From: Clarkia xantiana subsp. parviflora
Taxonomy: Eukaryota > Streptophyta > Magnoliopsida > Myrtales > Onagraceae
Assembly: GCA_036873135.1 (NCBI GenBank)
Contig: JAPTYO010000007.1
Coordinates: 4,756,763-4,820,762, forward strand
Length of the DNA: 64,000 bases
Direction of reading: 5' to 3'
Shown here: positions 13,448 to 27,500 of the stretch, piece after piece
How positions within the stretch are numbered: position 1 is the first letter of the stretch
Layout of the letters: each line of letters begins with the position of its first letter
Made by a program: the position numbers and the translations under genes
Notes under the pieces: generated by a model
The model's input: only the letters and a program-made list of their open reading frames with translations
Databases searched by the model: none
What the model was told of the DNA's origin: nothing

Positions 13448-13890
13448 AAGGAAAAAATAATACTTTACCAATAAAAATGTTTTTGTCGAAAAAAATTTTA
13501 TCGACAAATTTTATACCAGTCCGTAGTATTCCGAATTGTTTGCTATCAACAGAACTTTTCTTTTGTGAATAAATAGTCTTTGTCGATGAAATTAGTTTCG
13601 TTGACAATTATCTTTGTCGATTAATTTGATATTTTCGCCGAACAATAATTGTCAACATTTTATATTTGATCGGTAAAGTTGTTTTGTTGAAAAAAAATTA
13701 TTGTATGTAAAATGAGATGGTTTCAAAATAAAAAACAATTTCCTGACAAATTCTTTGTCGGTAAAACTTAAAAATTTTAAAGATGATTTTTATCGGTGTA
13801 TATTTTTTTTTTTCAACGAAACATGCTTTTGTCGATTATATGTGGCATTTTTACCGACAAAAATTCCATATGCAGTTGAGGAAATTCTAG
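13448..13890. mobile_element. Possible CACTA-type remnant with subterminal repeats
   Basis: The stretch carries at least eight diverged copies of TTTGTCGRTRAA-like motifs in both orientations (for example near 13485, 13500, 13580, 13610, 13760, 13830 and 13855), as in subterminal regions of CACTA transposons. It starts near CACTTAATAAGG (a poor CACTA match) and ends near TTCTAGTAT. No transposase is present. The ends are too decayed to be certain. Confidence 0.45.
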
Positions 13891-15591
13891 TATACTAGAT
13901 TACTAGTAGGGAGTGCATCAATTATAAATTATAATAATTGTGGACTGTGGTTGCATTACTAAGTATGGTTAATACATAGTTTGACCGTATATTCGATAGT
14001 TGGTTCAATCATATATTTTTTAGTTATATATATATTTGCGATTAACACCGTTTGGTAACATTTTGATTAAATGTTCAAAATATCTTCTATATTAATTTTT
14101 ATTGAGTTTTTCAACCATGCTTGTGGAACATCATGCTTTTATTTTTTTATTATTGCGGTGGACTTAATTGTAATGTAAAACTCTAAAAGATCAATTTTTT
14201 ATTCTTGTTCTTCGTTAAATTCATCAACATTTGCATAACAAAAATTCAGATTTTTTTTTTTTAATAATCAAAATCGAACACCAAGTTCGGATCTGAACCA
14301 TTCGTGAGTTCATATTCGAACTCACATACAATAGTTGGGTTCGAATGAATCTAGCAGTTGCTTAGTTCAATTTCTTTTTAAAAAATATTGACAATTTTGA
14401 AATTTTTATTAAAAAAAATGATAGATACAATGAAGAGCTCAATAAAATCAAAGAACATTTAAATTAATTGACAATTATTTAATCATATCGATTCAAATAT
14501 AAGTGATTAAATGTAATAAATTTGAACTATTTAATTCTATTTAGAAAGTAGCTAACCAAATCTATCACATAAAAATAAGGTATTCATTTAATCATATTTT
14601 ATTGTACAAATATAAATATCTAAACAATGTCTTAACACTTATTAAATTAACACATTAGTTAGTTGATTTAGTTCTGGCTTGTGCCTGGACTAGGACTATG
14701 ATACTTCGTCTTTTTAGTTTTTTCCACGTTATATGTTATATTTATATATATTTTTTGGCTTCGAGCAAAAAAGAAAAAAAATGGCGTCAAATATCTTGTC
14801 GGCTCAAGTCAATTATTGACCGACTCAAGTACGATTGTGGAATCCACAAACTCCAAACATTTTCTGCAACCCAATCCGATTAATCCTCATATCTTGTTCG
14901 TTCGTCTGATCCAATTCCAATTCAATCCCTCCAGGAGCTGTCGATTCCCAGGTAGCGTAATTGATGATTTCTTTACTCTTTTCGCGTCATTATAATTGAA
15001 CTCAATCTTGCCCTATTTTGGCAACCCTAGATTTCGCACCAACTAGGGTTTAAGCTTAGATTTTGAGGGTTTTACACTTATAATCTCAGCTAAACCTTCA
15101 ATCTGAAGCTTAACGGAGGTATTATTTGTGGAACATTGTGGGTGATCGATGGTTTTAGTCGTTCTCAGCATTGGCTTTGCTCAGAAGTTGATCATAATGA
15201 TAAATCGATTGCGTCAAGAAATTTCTCGCCTTTCACGCTAATGTACTTTGTCTGCAATAGTGTTGCTACTTTGGGATCTTGGGCTCAGCTGCTGATGGTG
15301 GTATTTACTCTCAAGATAATTTGTCTGAAATAGGAAGTATTAGAATTTCCTCGATGTAACTAGCATTTCAATGTTGCAGTTGCTTGTGATTGCTTAGTAA
15401 ATCCTCTTTGTTTATTTTACGGTTCAAGGTGGTTCATGAAGTCACCAACTTTGCTATAAGCAACTAATTTTTGTCGCGACTGTTGTCTCAGGTGATAAAG
15501 GGTTGAAGTGAAGCAGAATTTTCTTGTATGGGCTAGGGAAAGTATTGATGCCGGGTTCTAACTCTAACTCTAGCACCATAGCAAGCTAACA
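13891..15591. other. AT-rich spacer, then 5' UTR region of the next gene
   Basis: 13891-14870 is AT-rich with no recognisable gene. From about 14880 the base composition changes. A probable 5' UTR intron of the following gene runs from 14952 (CAG|GTAGCG) to 15491 (TCTCAG). This is inferred from splice signals only. Confidence 0.45.
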
Positions 15592-18500
15592 ATGTCAACG
15601 TCAGACATGTCTAGTTTGTCGAATTGCCTGTCATTGGAGCCAATTACATTGGGCAATCAGAAACTTACACGCACTGGGGAGCTGAAGAGAGTCTTAAGGT
15701 TTCCTCTCGGTGGTAATTCTGAGGGAATTTCAACTGGAGCTGAGCAATCAAGGCCTCCTGCATTGGCAAATGAGGAGTTGAAGCACTTTAAAGAAAGTGT
15801 GCAAGATGCATCTAGAAAGGCTGGGTAAGTCGTCCTCTTTCTGTTCTGGCTGTAGTGCTCGATCTTCAGTTTCCTTGTTCATCAGAGGAGGCCATATTTC
15901 TTAGGGAATTGTTACATTATCACTGAGAATGAATTATTACACTAATTAGAGAGTTGCCATAGTTACCTCAACATGATTGAAGCAATGCCTACTTTGACCT
16001 GGCTGTGCTAGGAAGTTGAAGGTTACAATTTTGCGTGTATTGAGATTAGCTATGCATAGAATGGCGAGTGTGAAGGCCCATTAACTTCCTAACCATGCAG
16101 CCTGTATTTCAATCCTGTGTTACTTAAAGATGCTTCTACGTGCAGGGATAGGGCAAGGATTTTTAGGCAATCTATGATTAGAATCGATAGATTTACGGAA
16201 AATCTGAACTTGAAGAAGCGACAAAGAAGCGATATGTCCGGGGAAAGATTGGGAGTCAACTTAGAAAAATTGGGAAGTCAGCCGCAGGGAAACTCACGTG
16301 ATTTATTGACTCAGAAGATCGAGCAGAGGCCCAAAAGTTCTGGATTGATTAAGCGTTTGCGAACATCAGTGGTAGATATGCAGGTTCCCTAAATCTTTTT
16401 CTAGTGATACAATTTTTTTTTTCAGATGTAACTATTGGATGATCTGTCACTTAAAAAATCTTTACCAGGGTCTACCACCCTACCACCAGGTTATTAATTT
16501 TTTATGAGTTTGAAACCCTTTATGCTAGAGTAGATGATCTAGATCCTTATGCATGAAGATAATCAAATTGGTGGTTATAGTCGGACTCTGTGGATTCTTG
16601 GAATATCCTTCCAAGTTGTCTCCTTTAGCCTGAAACGTTTAGATTGCGGAGCATGCTTCTGAAAAGTGTTAAGAGTAGAATCACCTTAGACAAGTGTAGG
16701 ACATAAATAGCTGACACGTATAGGTGCTGCCATTATTTGTTTTGTCCCCTTTTTTTGTTACTTATTGATGTTTTTAAATGAATCAGGCTGACAGTAAGTT
16801 GATTGCTGCACCACGACCACCAATCAGGGAAAAAAAGGAAGAAAAGTTACAAGCAGGAAATGGTTCTTCAGTGCGGAACGAGGAGAAGATTCGGAAGGTG
16901 AATGCCGGAAGTGATGCTTGGGAGAAGAAAATCAAGAGAAGAAGATCGGTTAGTGCCGTTGGTGCTAGAGTCATTCTGGGTGCTGATGTAACTCCAAAGC
17001 AACCTGTTGATTCTAAGCTGCCTTCTGATTCCAAGTTGCGACCAAATGATGGCCATGCTATCAGGTTCCTAATTTGATTTCTAGATTTTGATAGTCTCTT
17101 GTACCTTAAGTATGATGACCCGTGGCTGCTCTTATTTTCCATAGAAGGTGAATGGTGCTGGATCTCTCAGATCTAAGGTCTAGGCAACCTTTTGATTTAG
17201 AGAAACAGCTGTTGTGCGGCACAACTTGTGCCTTCATCTTGACGTACCTTTTTATTGCTGAGATTTGTTGCTCTGGTTTGATCAGCTTAATACTGGATGT
17301 TAAGTTTGCTCAAGTTCTCAGTTGGTTATAGACTTATAAGAGCTTGGTTGATTTGCTTGTTGTTTGGGCATGCTGCTCTGTGCTTCCGTATTATCACTTC
17401 AAATTTAATGTAGTTTCACATTTGCAGATCTAAAAGCTCACCTGCTGTAACTGGCATGAACAAGCTCAACTGTCGGTATGAATCTCCAAGCCCAAATGCA
17501 TGTACAGTGCTCCGAAATGATCAAGACACAGCCTCTTCGCCAAGAGCACGTACTGAAATGTCAGAACAGAGGGTATTGTTGAAGGGGAACAAGTATGTGT
17601 TTGTTTTCTTGTATTTAGCTTACAAATATCTCTCTTAGCTTTTTCCTTTATCATGATTATACTAAAATTCACTTTCAGGTCAACCAGTCATGAGAGTGAA
17701 CTGGGTAGCCCCGCCAGTGTGATTATAAAAGGAAAGGCTTCCAGAATCCCACAAATTGGTCCAGTCATGGCTGTTGAATCAGCTCCTAGTTTGCAGCCTT
17801 CATCTGGAAGCCCATCAGCTTCAGAACTACCTCCAATTGCACATAAGATCACCACAACAGGAGTTCCAAATGATCGAATAAACTCTCCCTCACCGAGTAC
17901 TTCTCAGCCTATAACCAAGTGGGGTCAAAAGAAAAATTCAAGTTTCAGAAGAACCAATATACCCTCTCCTGCTGCGCACCATTCTGATACTCAGAATATA
18001 TCCCCTGATCCAAGTTCTAGAAAGTCTTCTGTGGATAATGGCGGCTCAGTGCTTATAGGTTCCTCTAGTGGCAATAACCTGAATTTAAGAAAAGAACTTC
18101 AGAAAGTTTCCAATGTAACTGAAACAGAAGCACTGAAGGAGAAAGCGGTAGAGAGCTCTGATGTCGCTTCGACTCCATGTAATGTTGTCGGTGGTTCTGT
18201 ATCACATCCAAAGAATAGGCACATCCATGAAATTGGAGATGGTGTACGGAGACAAGGAAGAACTGGTAGGGGTTCAATGATGAAATCTGGTGTTCCTCCT
18301 CCAAGGGAAAAAAGGTTGGAGGATCAAAGAAATGCAAAGACAAATCAAGGCATCAGACCGATCGAACGGAACAAAAGGTATTAAAACATCATTCATTGGA
18401 ACTTTGACTTCGATTGCTAGGATTTTGAACACTGTTGGGGTAAAATATTGCACTCTCTTCTGTTAAGTAGGTCAGGAAGACCATCTATGAAGAAATTGAA

Positions 18501-21500
18501 AGATCGTAAGGCTTTCTCTCGAGGTGGATCCGTGCTGGATGGTGGGTCTTCAGAATTCACAGGTATTAGAGTTTGTCAAGAATTCAACCCTGGCTTTTTC
18601 CTGAGTGAAAGAATCTTCAATCTTGATTGATCTTAATGCTTGAAAGTTTTTATGTTATTGTAAAATATTTTTTTGGGTAACCAATTTCATTATTTTCTTT
18701 TTCGCCTTCTCACATGTAAAGAAGACTGCTCTTTTCACCACATTCTTTGAAGGAAAAACAGAAGAAAAGAAAGAAGATTGCTTGACATTATAATACAGTA
18801 TTGCTTATAAGTTATAACGTTATCCATAGCATGTCAATATTCTTATTAGCACTAAAGTTATTTATTTGAGATTCTTCGGATATTAAGCTGTCTTGTTCAA
18901 GATTACTAAAGTTTGAGATTATACTCTACTCTAATTCTGTTATACCGTTTTCAGGTGAACTAGAAGACGATCATGAAACGTTACTTGCAGCTGCAAATTC
19001 TGCTCGAAATTCTTTGAGTGAGTCATCTTGGTTTCGCTTTCTTTGTTCTGTCCAGTATTATCATGAGCTTTCTTTTACCAACAGTTGGAAAGATGTTTTA
19101 CAAAATTTTTATTTGTACAGATCAAGCTTGCCCTACTCGATTTTGGAAGAGATTAGAGCCTATATTTGCCTCTGTGAGTACTGAAGATGCATCCTACTTG
19201 AAGAAACAGGTAAGGATTGAATGCTAGAATGCATTCCTATATTATTTGAGGATTTAGAACTAACAATTATATTCCTCTTGACTTATGACTTGGATCAGTT
19301 AAGCCATGCAGAGGAGACTGATGATCGCCTATGTGGCAAAACGGATGGCGGAAAGCTCTCCAAGGATTCTCTCCTATTTGAAAGATTGCTCACTGCTTTG
19401 ATCGATGAAGAGGGTGAAGAGAACTTCCATGTGATCGAAGGTAAAAATATGTCACTTCAGTGTGTAAGTGATGATTCTCACTGTGGTTCATGCAACCCAA
19501 TGGATATTGAGTCCAAGGACCGGGACAGAATGGAATCTGAAGTCGAGTCAGTGGTGGAACAGAATCATAAACTTTGCTTCCTTGATAGACTTTCCTGTGA
19601 TAGATGCGCAGCATCTAACACATTTAGGAATTCAAGTATGTCCATTTCTGGATATAGTAATGAACTTTCGTTCGGAGATGATGACTGTTCACATCCAGAT
19701 ATGGCAGTTATCAGTGAAATATGCTCCACTGATGATGGGAAGTTACAAATGAAGGAATCAAGTGGTTCCTGTTTCCCTACTGATGTTCAATATCAATCAA
19801 TGTCCCTCGACGACAAGATCATGCTTGAGCTGCAGAGTATTGACCTATATCCGGAGATATTGGTAAGTATTTAGTTATATATATGCCCCGATACATCTAA
19901 TATGCATGTTATACTTTTGCTGTTTGTACTTGAAATTCTTCACATTTTCATAAACATATTTTTTTTTCTTCCCATTTTAGCCTGATCTTGCTGAAGAACG
20001 AGACGTGATATGTGATGACCTTGATGAACTAGAGGAAAAGCTGCACCGAGAGGTTATATATAATTTCGTTGGAATATTGGTTATTTCTTAATATACTACC
20101 ATGTAGTCTTCTCTTTATGATTGCTTCTTATCCCTATGGTTTTCTTATGATATGATATAGGTTGCTAGAAAAAAGAGGAATTTGGGGCAACTTGATAAAG
20201 CTGTTATGGATGCAGAAGATGCTGATAAACGGTATAGCTTGAAACATTTGCAGAAACCCTTGACCTTCTTTATCAACATTGGGCTATTTTGCTTAACTTT
20301 GGTTTTATTTGCAGTAAAATGGAAGAGATTGCAATGCATAAAACTGTTGAGATGGCATATAAGAGAAGAATGGTATGTTTTCTACTCCTTGCTCTTTTGG
20401 TCGGTTTTCTCAGCTTAAAAACCCATGGGATTCTCTCTTAAAAAAAACACTTTGTTAAAATTTTTTTATATCTAATTTAACGAGATTGTTTCTTATTTTT
20501 TATAGGCTTGCCGTGTAAACAATGCATCAAAGAGTTCAGTTCGAAGAGTTCCAAATCAAGTTGCAGCAGCTTTCATAAAACGGACTCTTTCAAGGTGTCA
20601 AAAGTATGAAAATACAGGTGTGAGTAGCTTCCGTGAACCTGCACTGCAAGATGTCCTTTTTTCGCCTCCTGCATCCAAGAATGATACAAAATCCGTCGAT
20701 TGTGTGGGGTCTGGAACAGCTAGTAACACTTTCAGTGAGCTCCTCAACCATCCTTCAGAAGCCAGGGGATCAGGTATGTTTTTCTACTTTAAATTAAATA
20801 TCTCTTATCGAACTTGTTTTTATTTCTTCTTTGATACGGAAAATTAGCAAGTTTGAGCCGTGTTACAAATGGCTTCATGCCCTTTAAAAACATTACAGGA
20901 CCGTACTTTGATATAGAAAAATGTTGGTAACTTTATAAAAACGTGTAGGAAGGAATACCCCTTTATGTTATTTAAAAAAAATTGTCCCTCTTTGTTTCCA
21001 TGATTTTGCAAGTTCTCTGTTTGGTTCGAAACCGGCTTGTTGGTGCTGGGTTGCTGCAACACCGAAAAGGCGATTTTTTTTTTTGTGATGGCTCAACTGT
21101 ACCAACCCAAATACTTTTTCGGGTGTAGCAATTGAGCCTCCAAATACTTTTCCAAGTGTTGGAATCGAGTCTCGTTGAATCAAGTTCTGTTAGTCTTGGA
21201 TTAACAAGTTTTAAAGAGGTAACATTGTAAAAATGCAGCAGAAACAAAAAGGTGCAAAATTTTGAAAAACAAACAAGGGGGCAAAGTGACGTTTCACTCC
21301 ATCTTTTGAAAACAGTTATGCTAAATGATGTTCGATTCTCTGCTACAGGTGCCATTTCCAGCACACCAAACATGTCATTCGAGCTCAACTTCGACAAAGG
21401 TACCATTTTGCCAAAAGGGAAGATTGCTATCGATATAAAGAGCACCGCCATCTCCGGACCATTCCATTTGCCTCAGAAAGAACCTAAGACAAAACCGAAG

Positions 21501-21734
21501 CAGAGGCTAAAGGGTTGTCAGGTTGCCGCACCACCACCTGTTCAATCGATGGCCGATGTCACAGTTCCAAAAAACCCACAAAAAGTTGGAGAGGAAGCAG
21601 CCATGGATCTCGATAACCTAGGGCTCGATGGGAACCAAGATCTGGGTACGTTGTTGAATTTCGAGGTGGAGGGTGACCAGGAATACACTGATGGACTCGA
21701 GGTACCTCCCTGGGACGACTTCTTAATGCTGTAA
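15592..21734 (+). CDS. Large uncharacterised plant protein (At2g19390/At4g29790-like)
   Basis: Fourteen coding exons: 15592-15824, 16146-16383, 16787-17064, 17428-17592, 17679-18377, 18471-18562, 18955-19017, 19121-19209, 19299-19862, 19981-20052, 20161-20231, 20315-20372, 20506-20773 and 21349-21734. They join in frame to about 1091 aa. The protein is Ser/Lys/Arg-rich and probably disordered. Basic clusters such as KKIKRRRS suggest nuclear localisation. A predicted helical segment (ELEEKLHREVARKKRNLGQ) precedes an acidic C terminus ending PWDDFLML. I recall this overall plan from a plant family annotated as serine/arginine repetitive matrix-like or uncharacterised. No enzymatic motif is seen. 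The second intron has an unusual donor (CAG|GTTCCC). The last intron (20774-21348) is enlarged by sequence that may be a decayed insertion. Confidence 0.85.
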
Positions 21735-22099
21735 TTTGCGAATGATTTGGCTGCCTGAAGAAAAGATGGAACTAGGATTTACGATATTGATTAGTATTTG
21801 AAGGTGTTGTTGCTATGATTAATGTATATTAGTGATGGGGTAGAATTTTGATGTCCTACCCCAGACAGTACTAGCAATTGTTGATATATATGGTGTATAC
21901 CTCTGATCTGCTGCTCATATTGTAATTTGTGTTATAATGGTTGATGTCAATGAATGTCCTCTGTTCATGGGCAAGTTTGCCAAGTTGATTGGTATGTTTT
22001 GTTATGTGGCAGTAGTACAAACAAATTGTACTTGTCAGATCAGGTACATTGAGATAATGGCTGTAAATACGTTTGTATTTTGATAGTCATTTTTGTTTT
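21735..22099. other. 3' UTR and spacer
   Basis: T/G-rich sequence typical of a plant 3' UTR follows the stop at 21732-21734. There is no gene before the foldback at 22100. Confidence 0.5.
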
Positions 22100-22691
22100 G
22101 GGTTAAATGTAGTTTTCATACCACATGTTTGACCGAATGTGGTTTTTAGTACTGGATGTTAAGTTTTGTATACTTTTGGTACCAAACGTTTGAAAAAATG
22201 TGGCTTTTGGTACATCCGTTAGTTGGCCGTTAAATGACATGTGCAAGTCACGTGATCGACTCTAAACTTTTAATTTTGTTCAATTTAGTCCCTCAAATAT
22301 ATTCATAACTTTAATTTTGTTTAATTTAATCCTAAAACTTCAAAATCGAACCCAATTGGGACCTATCTCCAATTGGGTAAATTTGACCCAAATTGGCTAT
22401 GTCAATTGAATTTGATTAGTTTGATTGGGTCCGATTTTGAAGTGTTATGACTAAGTTAAACAAAATAAAAGTTAGGAATATATTTGAGGGACTAAATTAA
22501 ACAAAATTAAAAGTTTAGAGTCGATCACGTGACTTGCACATGTCATTTAACGGCCAAAACTAACGGCCAACTAACGGATGTACCAAAAGCCACATTTTTT
22601 TCAAACGTTTGGTACCAAAAGTATACAAAACTAAACATCCAGTACTAAAAGCCACATTCAGTCAAACATGTGGTATGAAGTACTTTAACCC
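22100..22691. mobile_element. Long-TIR foldback MITE
   Basis: Near-perfect inverted arms of more than 200 bp. GGGTTAAATGTAGTTTTCAT at the left pairs with GGTATGAAGTACTTTAACCC at the right. Further in, ACGTTTGGTACCAAAAGTAT, the CACGTGATCGACTCTAAACT motif and CATTTAACGGCC are all mirrored. The centre (22340-22440) holds paired CCAATTGGG motifs. There is no coding capacity. Flanks are T-rich, so a 9-bp duplication cannot be read with confidence. A Mutator-like origin is likely from the TIR length. Confidence 0.75.
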
Positions 22692-24579
22692 TTTTTTTTT
22701 TATATAATTTTATTGCATTATATCTCTATTTTGTACACATTACAGTCCTTCATCTAAAATGGTAATTGTCAATAAATAAATCGTTAGTTAAGTTGATCCT
22801 ATAAAAGTTTTAAGTTAGTTGAGCTCTTTTTCTATTATTATTATTATTATAATATTATAGAAGGGTGGTAACAGTCTATTCATAATATTTGTACGTATGT
22901 ATATATTCTATTGAGAGGTGGTATTAAATTGGTTCTCTTCATAGTGGCACGCCGACAGCGATGGAAATGTGCCACTATTAAATTAGTTTGTCTAATTTAC
23001 ACTGAGTCTTTGTTTTGATAATCAATTTACACTAAGTCACTAACGATGCTCAGAACATTTAAGTATGGTATGTGACTCGATTCTAGGGTTCAGAGATCTA
23101 GAATTTATTAATCACGACGATCAAGTTAACGTGGACTCGAGGCAAAACAAGCCCTTTATTTAGGTGAATTGAGTTATGAGATTCACGACTCGATTTGCTT
23201 AATTTGCAACTAACAAGTGGGTCATTTCTGCAAATTAATCAATCAACAACATGATACAAATAGCTACATACAAAATGTGTAGTGTGTGGATACATTGATT
23301 ATAGATATTAATTGATTTCTATAAGAGTCTAAGGAAGAGGTGCTAATGAACATTCAATTATCCACCCACCAAGAATTTGCATAATAATACCCATTAAAAA
23401 TAGACAAAACCCTATTCAGTATTATTAAAAATATTTGTCCTCTCATTTATTATAATATGTATACTATATATAAAATATATGCCATCTTCAACCACTTCAT
23501 TTATATGATCAAGAGCTGCCAACTGCCCTCTAACCATTTCCCTGTCGAACTAATCCTCAATATATACAAGACGACCACAACAGCTATTCTTAATTTGGTC
23601 CAAACACTAAATTGTTTTTATTAATATCTCACATGTTTATAGGTAGTTTGGTCTGATGTAACCGTTTTAATGCTACATTACTTAATTAAATATCGAATGT
23701 AAAAACATTCATGAATAGTAGTTTTTACTTTACGAGCTTACCCGATACGAAGGGAGATTAGTTTAAAGTGCAGTTCAGTTTGGCTTGACCGATTGATATC
23801 AATTACCCTTCTCCCTTTAGGCTTTTGCAATTGAGGATATTATTTTTTCGGGATAGTGTATCACCTTTTTTTTTTTGTCAATATCAGTTTATCACTTGGC
23901 GTGTGGTTGTATTAAGAAAGTTAGTGGTGAATAATATGAAATAATTAATGCCCTTTTTTATTATTTAATATATAATTCATATATTACATAATTATTAATA
24001 CGGATGAGACCAGCTCTATACATGACAGTGAAATCGTACTAAAGGTGTGTTTCAGTTGATGCGCACCGGGATTAAGTTATGAAACTTAAATGTCATTTTT
24101 AATTACCATCGTGAATTATATTGTGATGTTTTACAGTAAGCGTTTAACTTTTAAAAGAGATACACTTTTGCTTGCAGTGACACTGAATGCAGGTAAAAAT
24201 ACTACTAAACGTTGTTATAATAAATGTTTTCTCGAATTAAAATAGTTCTAATGTTTACTTAACACATGAAAGGTTTAGGAACATACGATGTATAAATAGT
24301 AAAAAAGATACTACAAAACGTCGCCAAATTTGAATAGTATTCATATATCTACGACGTTTGAGCAAATATTGGCTACGAGAAAAACTCGCACCTTTTTCTT
24401 ATCCATTGACACACTTCCTCCCCATCCTCTAAAACTACTAGCTACTTTCATTTACAAAGATTAATGGATACTCGTTCATCAATAGCATAACTAGCTACAT
24501 ACCATAATACTGTCAAGTTAAACCCTAATTAAACTAATGTAGAATAACACCAGCTAGCTCGATCGATCGTCTTTCGGAC
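22692..24579. other. Intergenic, AT-rich, no gene recognised
   Basis: Low-complexity AT-rich spacer with short microsatellites (ATT at 22840-22850). The last part should be the 3' UTR of the TGA gene, which is read from the other strand. I see no further gene or defined repeat. Confidence 0.4.
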
Positions 24580-27500
24580 TCAAAACGGAGCAAAGTGATT
24601 CTGCGATGACTGAACCATCTGCAAATCCGTTGTTTGGCATGATGTATCGTCGTTGATCATCATCGACGCCCTGAAGAAAACAAAAATTCATCCGTTAACA
24701 TATATACTCCCCAGAACCCTAGCTAGCATATATGTGTGTATATATATATATATATAGAATAATGACTTACTCGCGAGGACGAGATTCCCATAAAGAACTC
24801 AATGCTCGGAGCCGCCCATAGTACTCGCCGATCACTAGAAAACACCGAGCAGCCTGTCTTATGGTTAAGATTCGACGCAGTTGATGGAGGGTTTGCTGCC
24901 TTAAGTTATCAGCCTATTATATACATATATGATCATAAAACAATTATTAGCTAAAATGTATATATATATATATATATAATGGAAGATGTATACAAATGCC
25001 AAAATAATCATATGTTGAAAATCATAAAGTTTCATATCTCTTGAATTTGGACTGCAGTTCCAATCATAGAGAAGAATAATACAAAGTTCATCATAATATT
25101 TATATATTATTGTTGTTAATAGTTTATTTTTTGGGTGTTTTTCTTGATAGATATAGGTAGGGTTTTCATTTATATATTATTCAAGTATAAACAAACATCA
25201 TTGTCAAACCACTTTTTGATGGCAACGTTTTTAGGTAGAAAACTCCTATCCAACCTCAACTATTCAAACCCTAGCTTAGCTAGAGTTCTAATTAATTCAA
25301 TTAACACCAAAGCAAAAATATATTAGTAATGAAATATATATGGTGTAGCGCTTTAACGCTTCATTCATTAACCAAAACTGTTGAGCTCAAACTTCGTCTA
25401 AGACTTAGAAATGAAAAATATACATAGTCAACATTTTACTTCTTATGAGTAATGTCCTTATATATAAATATAAGATATCTGACTAATTTTCAAACCATTA
25501 ACACACCGACAATGCTTAATTAATTAATGCTAAAATAAATAAATAATGTTAGGAATCGGGAAAAAAATCCTCACAAGTTTAAACATTTAAAAGCATAAAT
25601 ATTGTACTTTATTGAAATCAAGTTGATGATGATGATCAAGGTTGGTGAATTAGGTTAGATCTTGATCAACAGTTGAATCAACATCTGCAGGCGTTAATTA
25701 ACTGGGGTTGACTAAACAGAAGATCTTACAGAAATCCTTTATATTACTATCAATATAATATATATATCTCATAAATAATTATATAAAGTCAATAAAAAGG
25801 GTCAAAATCAAGATTGCGTCAATAACACTCCAGTATGTATATGTATCGTTAATAAAAAGAAATGTTATAATTAATTAATTACCTGACGAATGAAGCCCTC
25901 AAGATTAGCCAACTTGCCCAAAGCCATAGCCATCTGCTGCATCGCATCGATCCCGGTACCAATGGCGATGGTCTCGACCAGGGACTGTTGCAGTTGATCG
26001 AGGCCTTGCGAAAGAGCCTCCTCCGCCTGCTGTGAAGAATGCTGCAGGCTGCATATCCCCATGAATTGCTGCTCCGTTAATGGATCCAGTTGAGTGATCA
26101 ACATCTGTAAAAAAAAAAACAAAATTTTTTTATTAAAAAAAAAAACCAACCAAACCCTAAACTAAAACCAAATGATGAACTGAATCACAAGTACTTTTGT
26201 ATTTTTTTTTTAAACCCTAGAAAGGGGTGCATGAGATCTAAGTAGGTGTAGTGATTAAATTTTTTTCAAGGGTCTAAGTAGGGGTTTAGTGATCTAAGGG
26301 GTGTACTAAACCCTAGAAAAAAAAAATTAATCACTACACCTACTTATAAGGATATATTTTGTGCCCAAGCTTGATATACATAGTGTAATTTTTCTACGAC
26401 AAGTCGTGTAACTATGGATGAAGTCAGAAATTCTGTTCAGATTGTAATTGTAACTATAAGATTTTAAAGGGTCAAAAATGATAATAATTACAAAATTTAG
26501 CGTAAAAATTGCACATCACAAAAAATTAAGAAAAACATTTGCCCCTCATCCCGTTGTAACTTCGTGTCTGTCATGCCTAGTTAGGGTTTGTTTGGTGTAT
26601 AGGACTCGAATTCTTCATTCAACTGACCTTGATAAGCTCGGATGGCCGGAAACCACCCATCCAGAGGAAGCACCGCTCGGCTGGTGAGGTCCACATGCCG
26701 GTGATGAGGTGGAAGACATCGGTTTTGGCGGTCACAGATTTGAGCTTGAAGATCTCGTCGTAATGACAGATATACCCATCTATGATAACCCTAAGGTCAC
26801 CGTCCGGTAAATGCGCCTGAACCGCAGCCCTGAGTTCCGACATGTGTCGTTGGTCGTCTTCTAACCACCTTGCGTACTCCACATCAAATAGCGCAGCTCC
26901 TATAACAAGGAAGATTAATGGATCAAAAATGTTAATTATTAGTAACTCTACTGCAAAACCCTAATGTTGCCCAAAAATAAAAGTTGAAATTATGTGGTGG
27001 TGGTATTGTTTGATGGAGCCCAGAAAGATTGGACTAAAAGACATTATGCTTTAAAACTATACTTATGATTGTTATTACTACTACAATTGGCCGACTTTAA
27101 AAAAAAATAGAAAGCAGAATTGTAATATCTTATTAGTTTAATAGATAATGGTTTGTAAATAAAATAAGTGGTTAATTGGTCAAAGAGTTGAGATTCAATT
27201 TGGATGAAAATATTGGCAACTTTCTTGAACTCCCCCTATACTTTTTCATGATAGGATGAACTTGTAAAGCAGTTGTAATTTTAAAAATAAATTAAGTTCA
27301 AATCTGCAATTTTATGCACCGGAAAGAAAATCTTCCATATTCTACACTTGGCACTGAAGTCTAGACTAGAGATAATTTTGAAAAATAAATACTGAAATTT
27401 CATTGGCTGGTCAACATGAACGAGTTTGTTTTTTTCTAAGTAAATTATATGCCCTCCCACTTTGACTATTTAGGAACACTTTCTTGTTCTCCAGGTTGTC

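Noticed and set aside
20848..21348. Possible transposon insertion in the last intron of the 1091-aa protein gene
   Set aside because: Weak mirrored stretches only. No clear TIR or target-site duplication.
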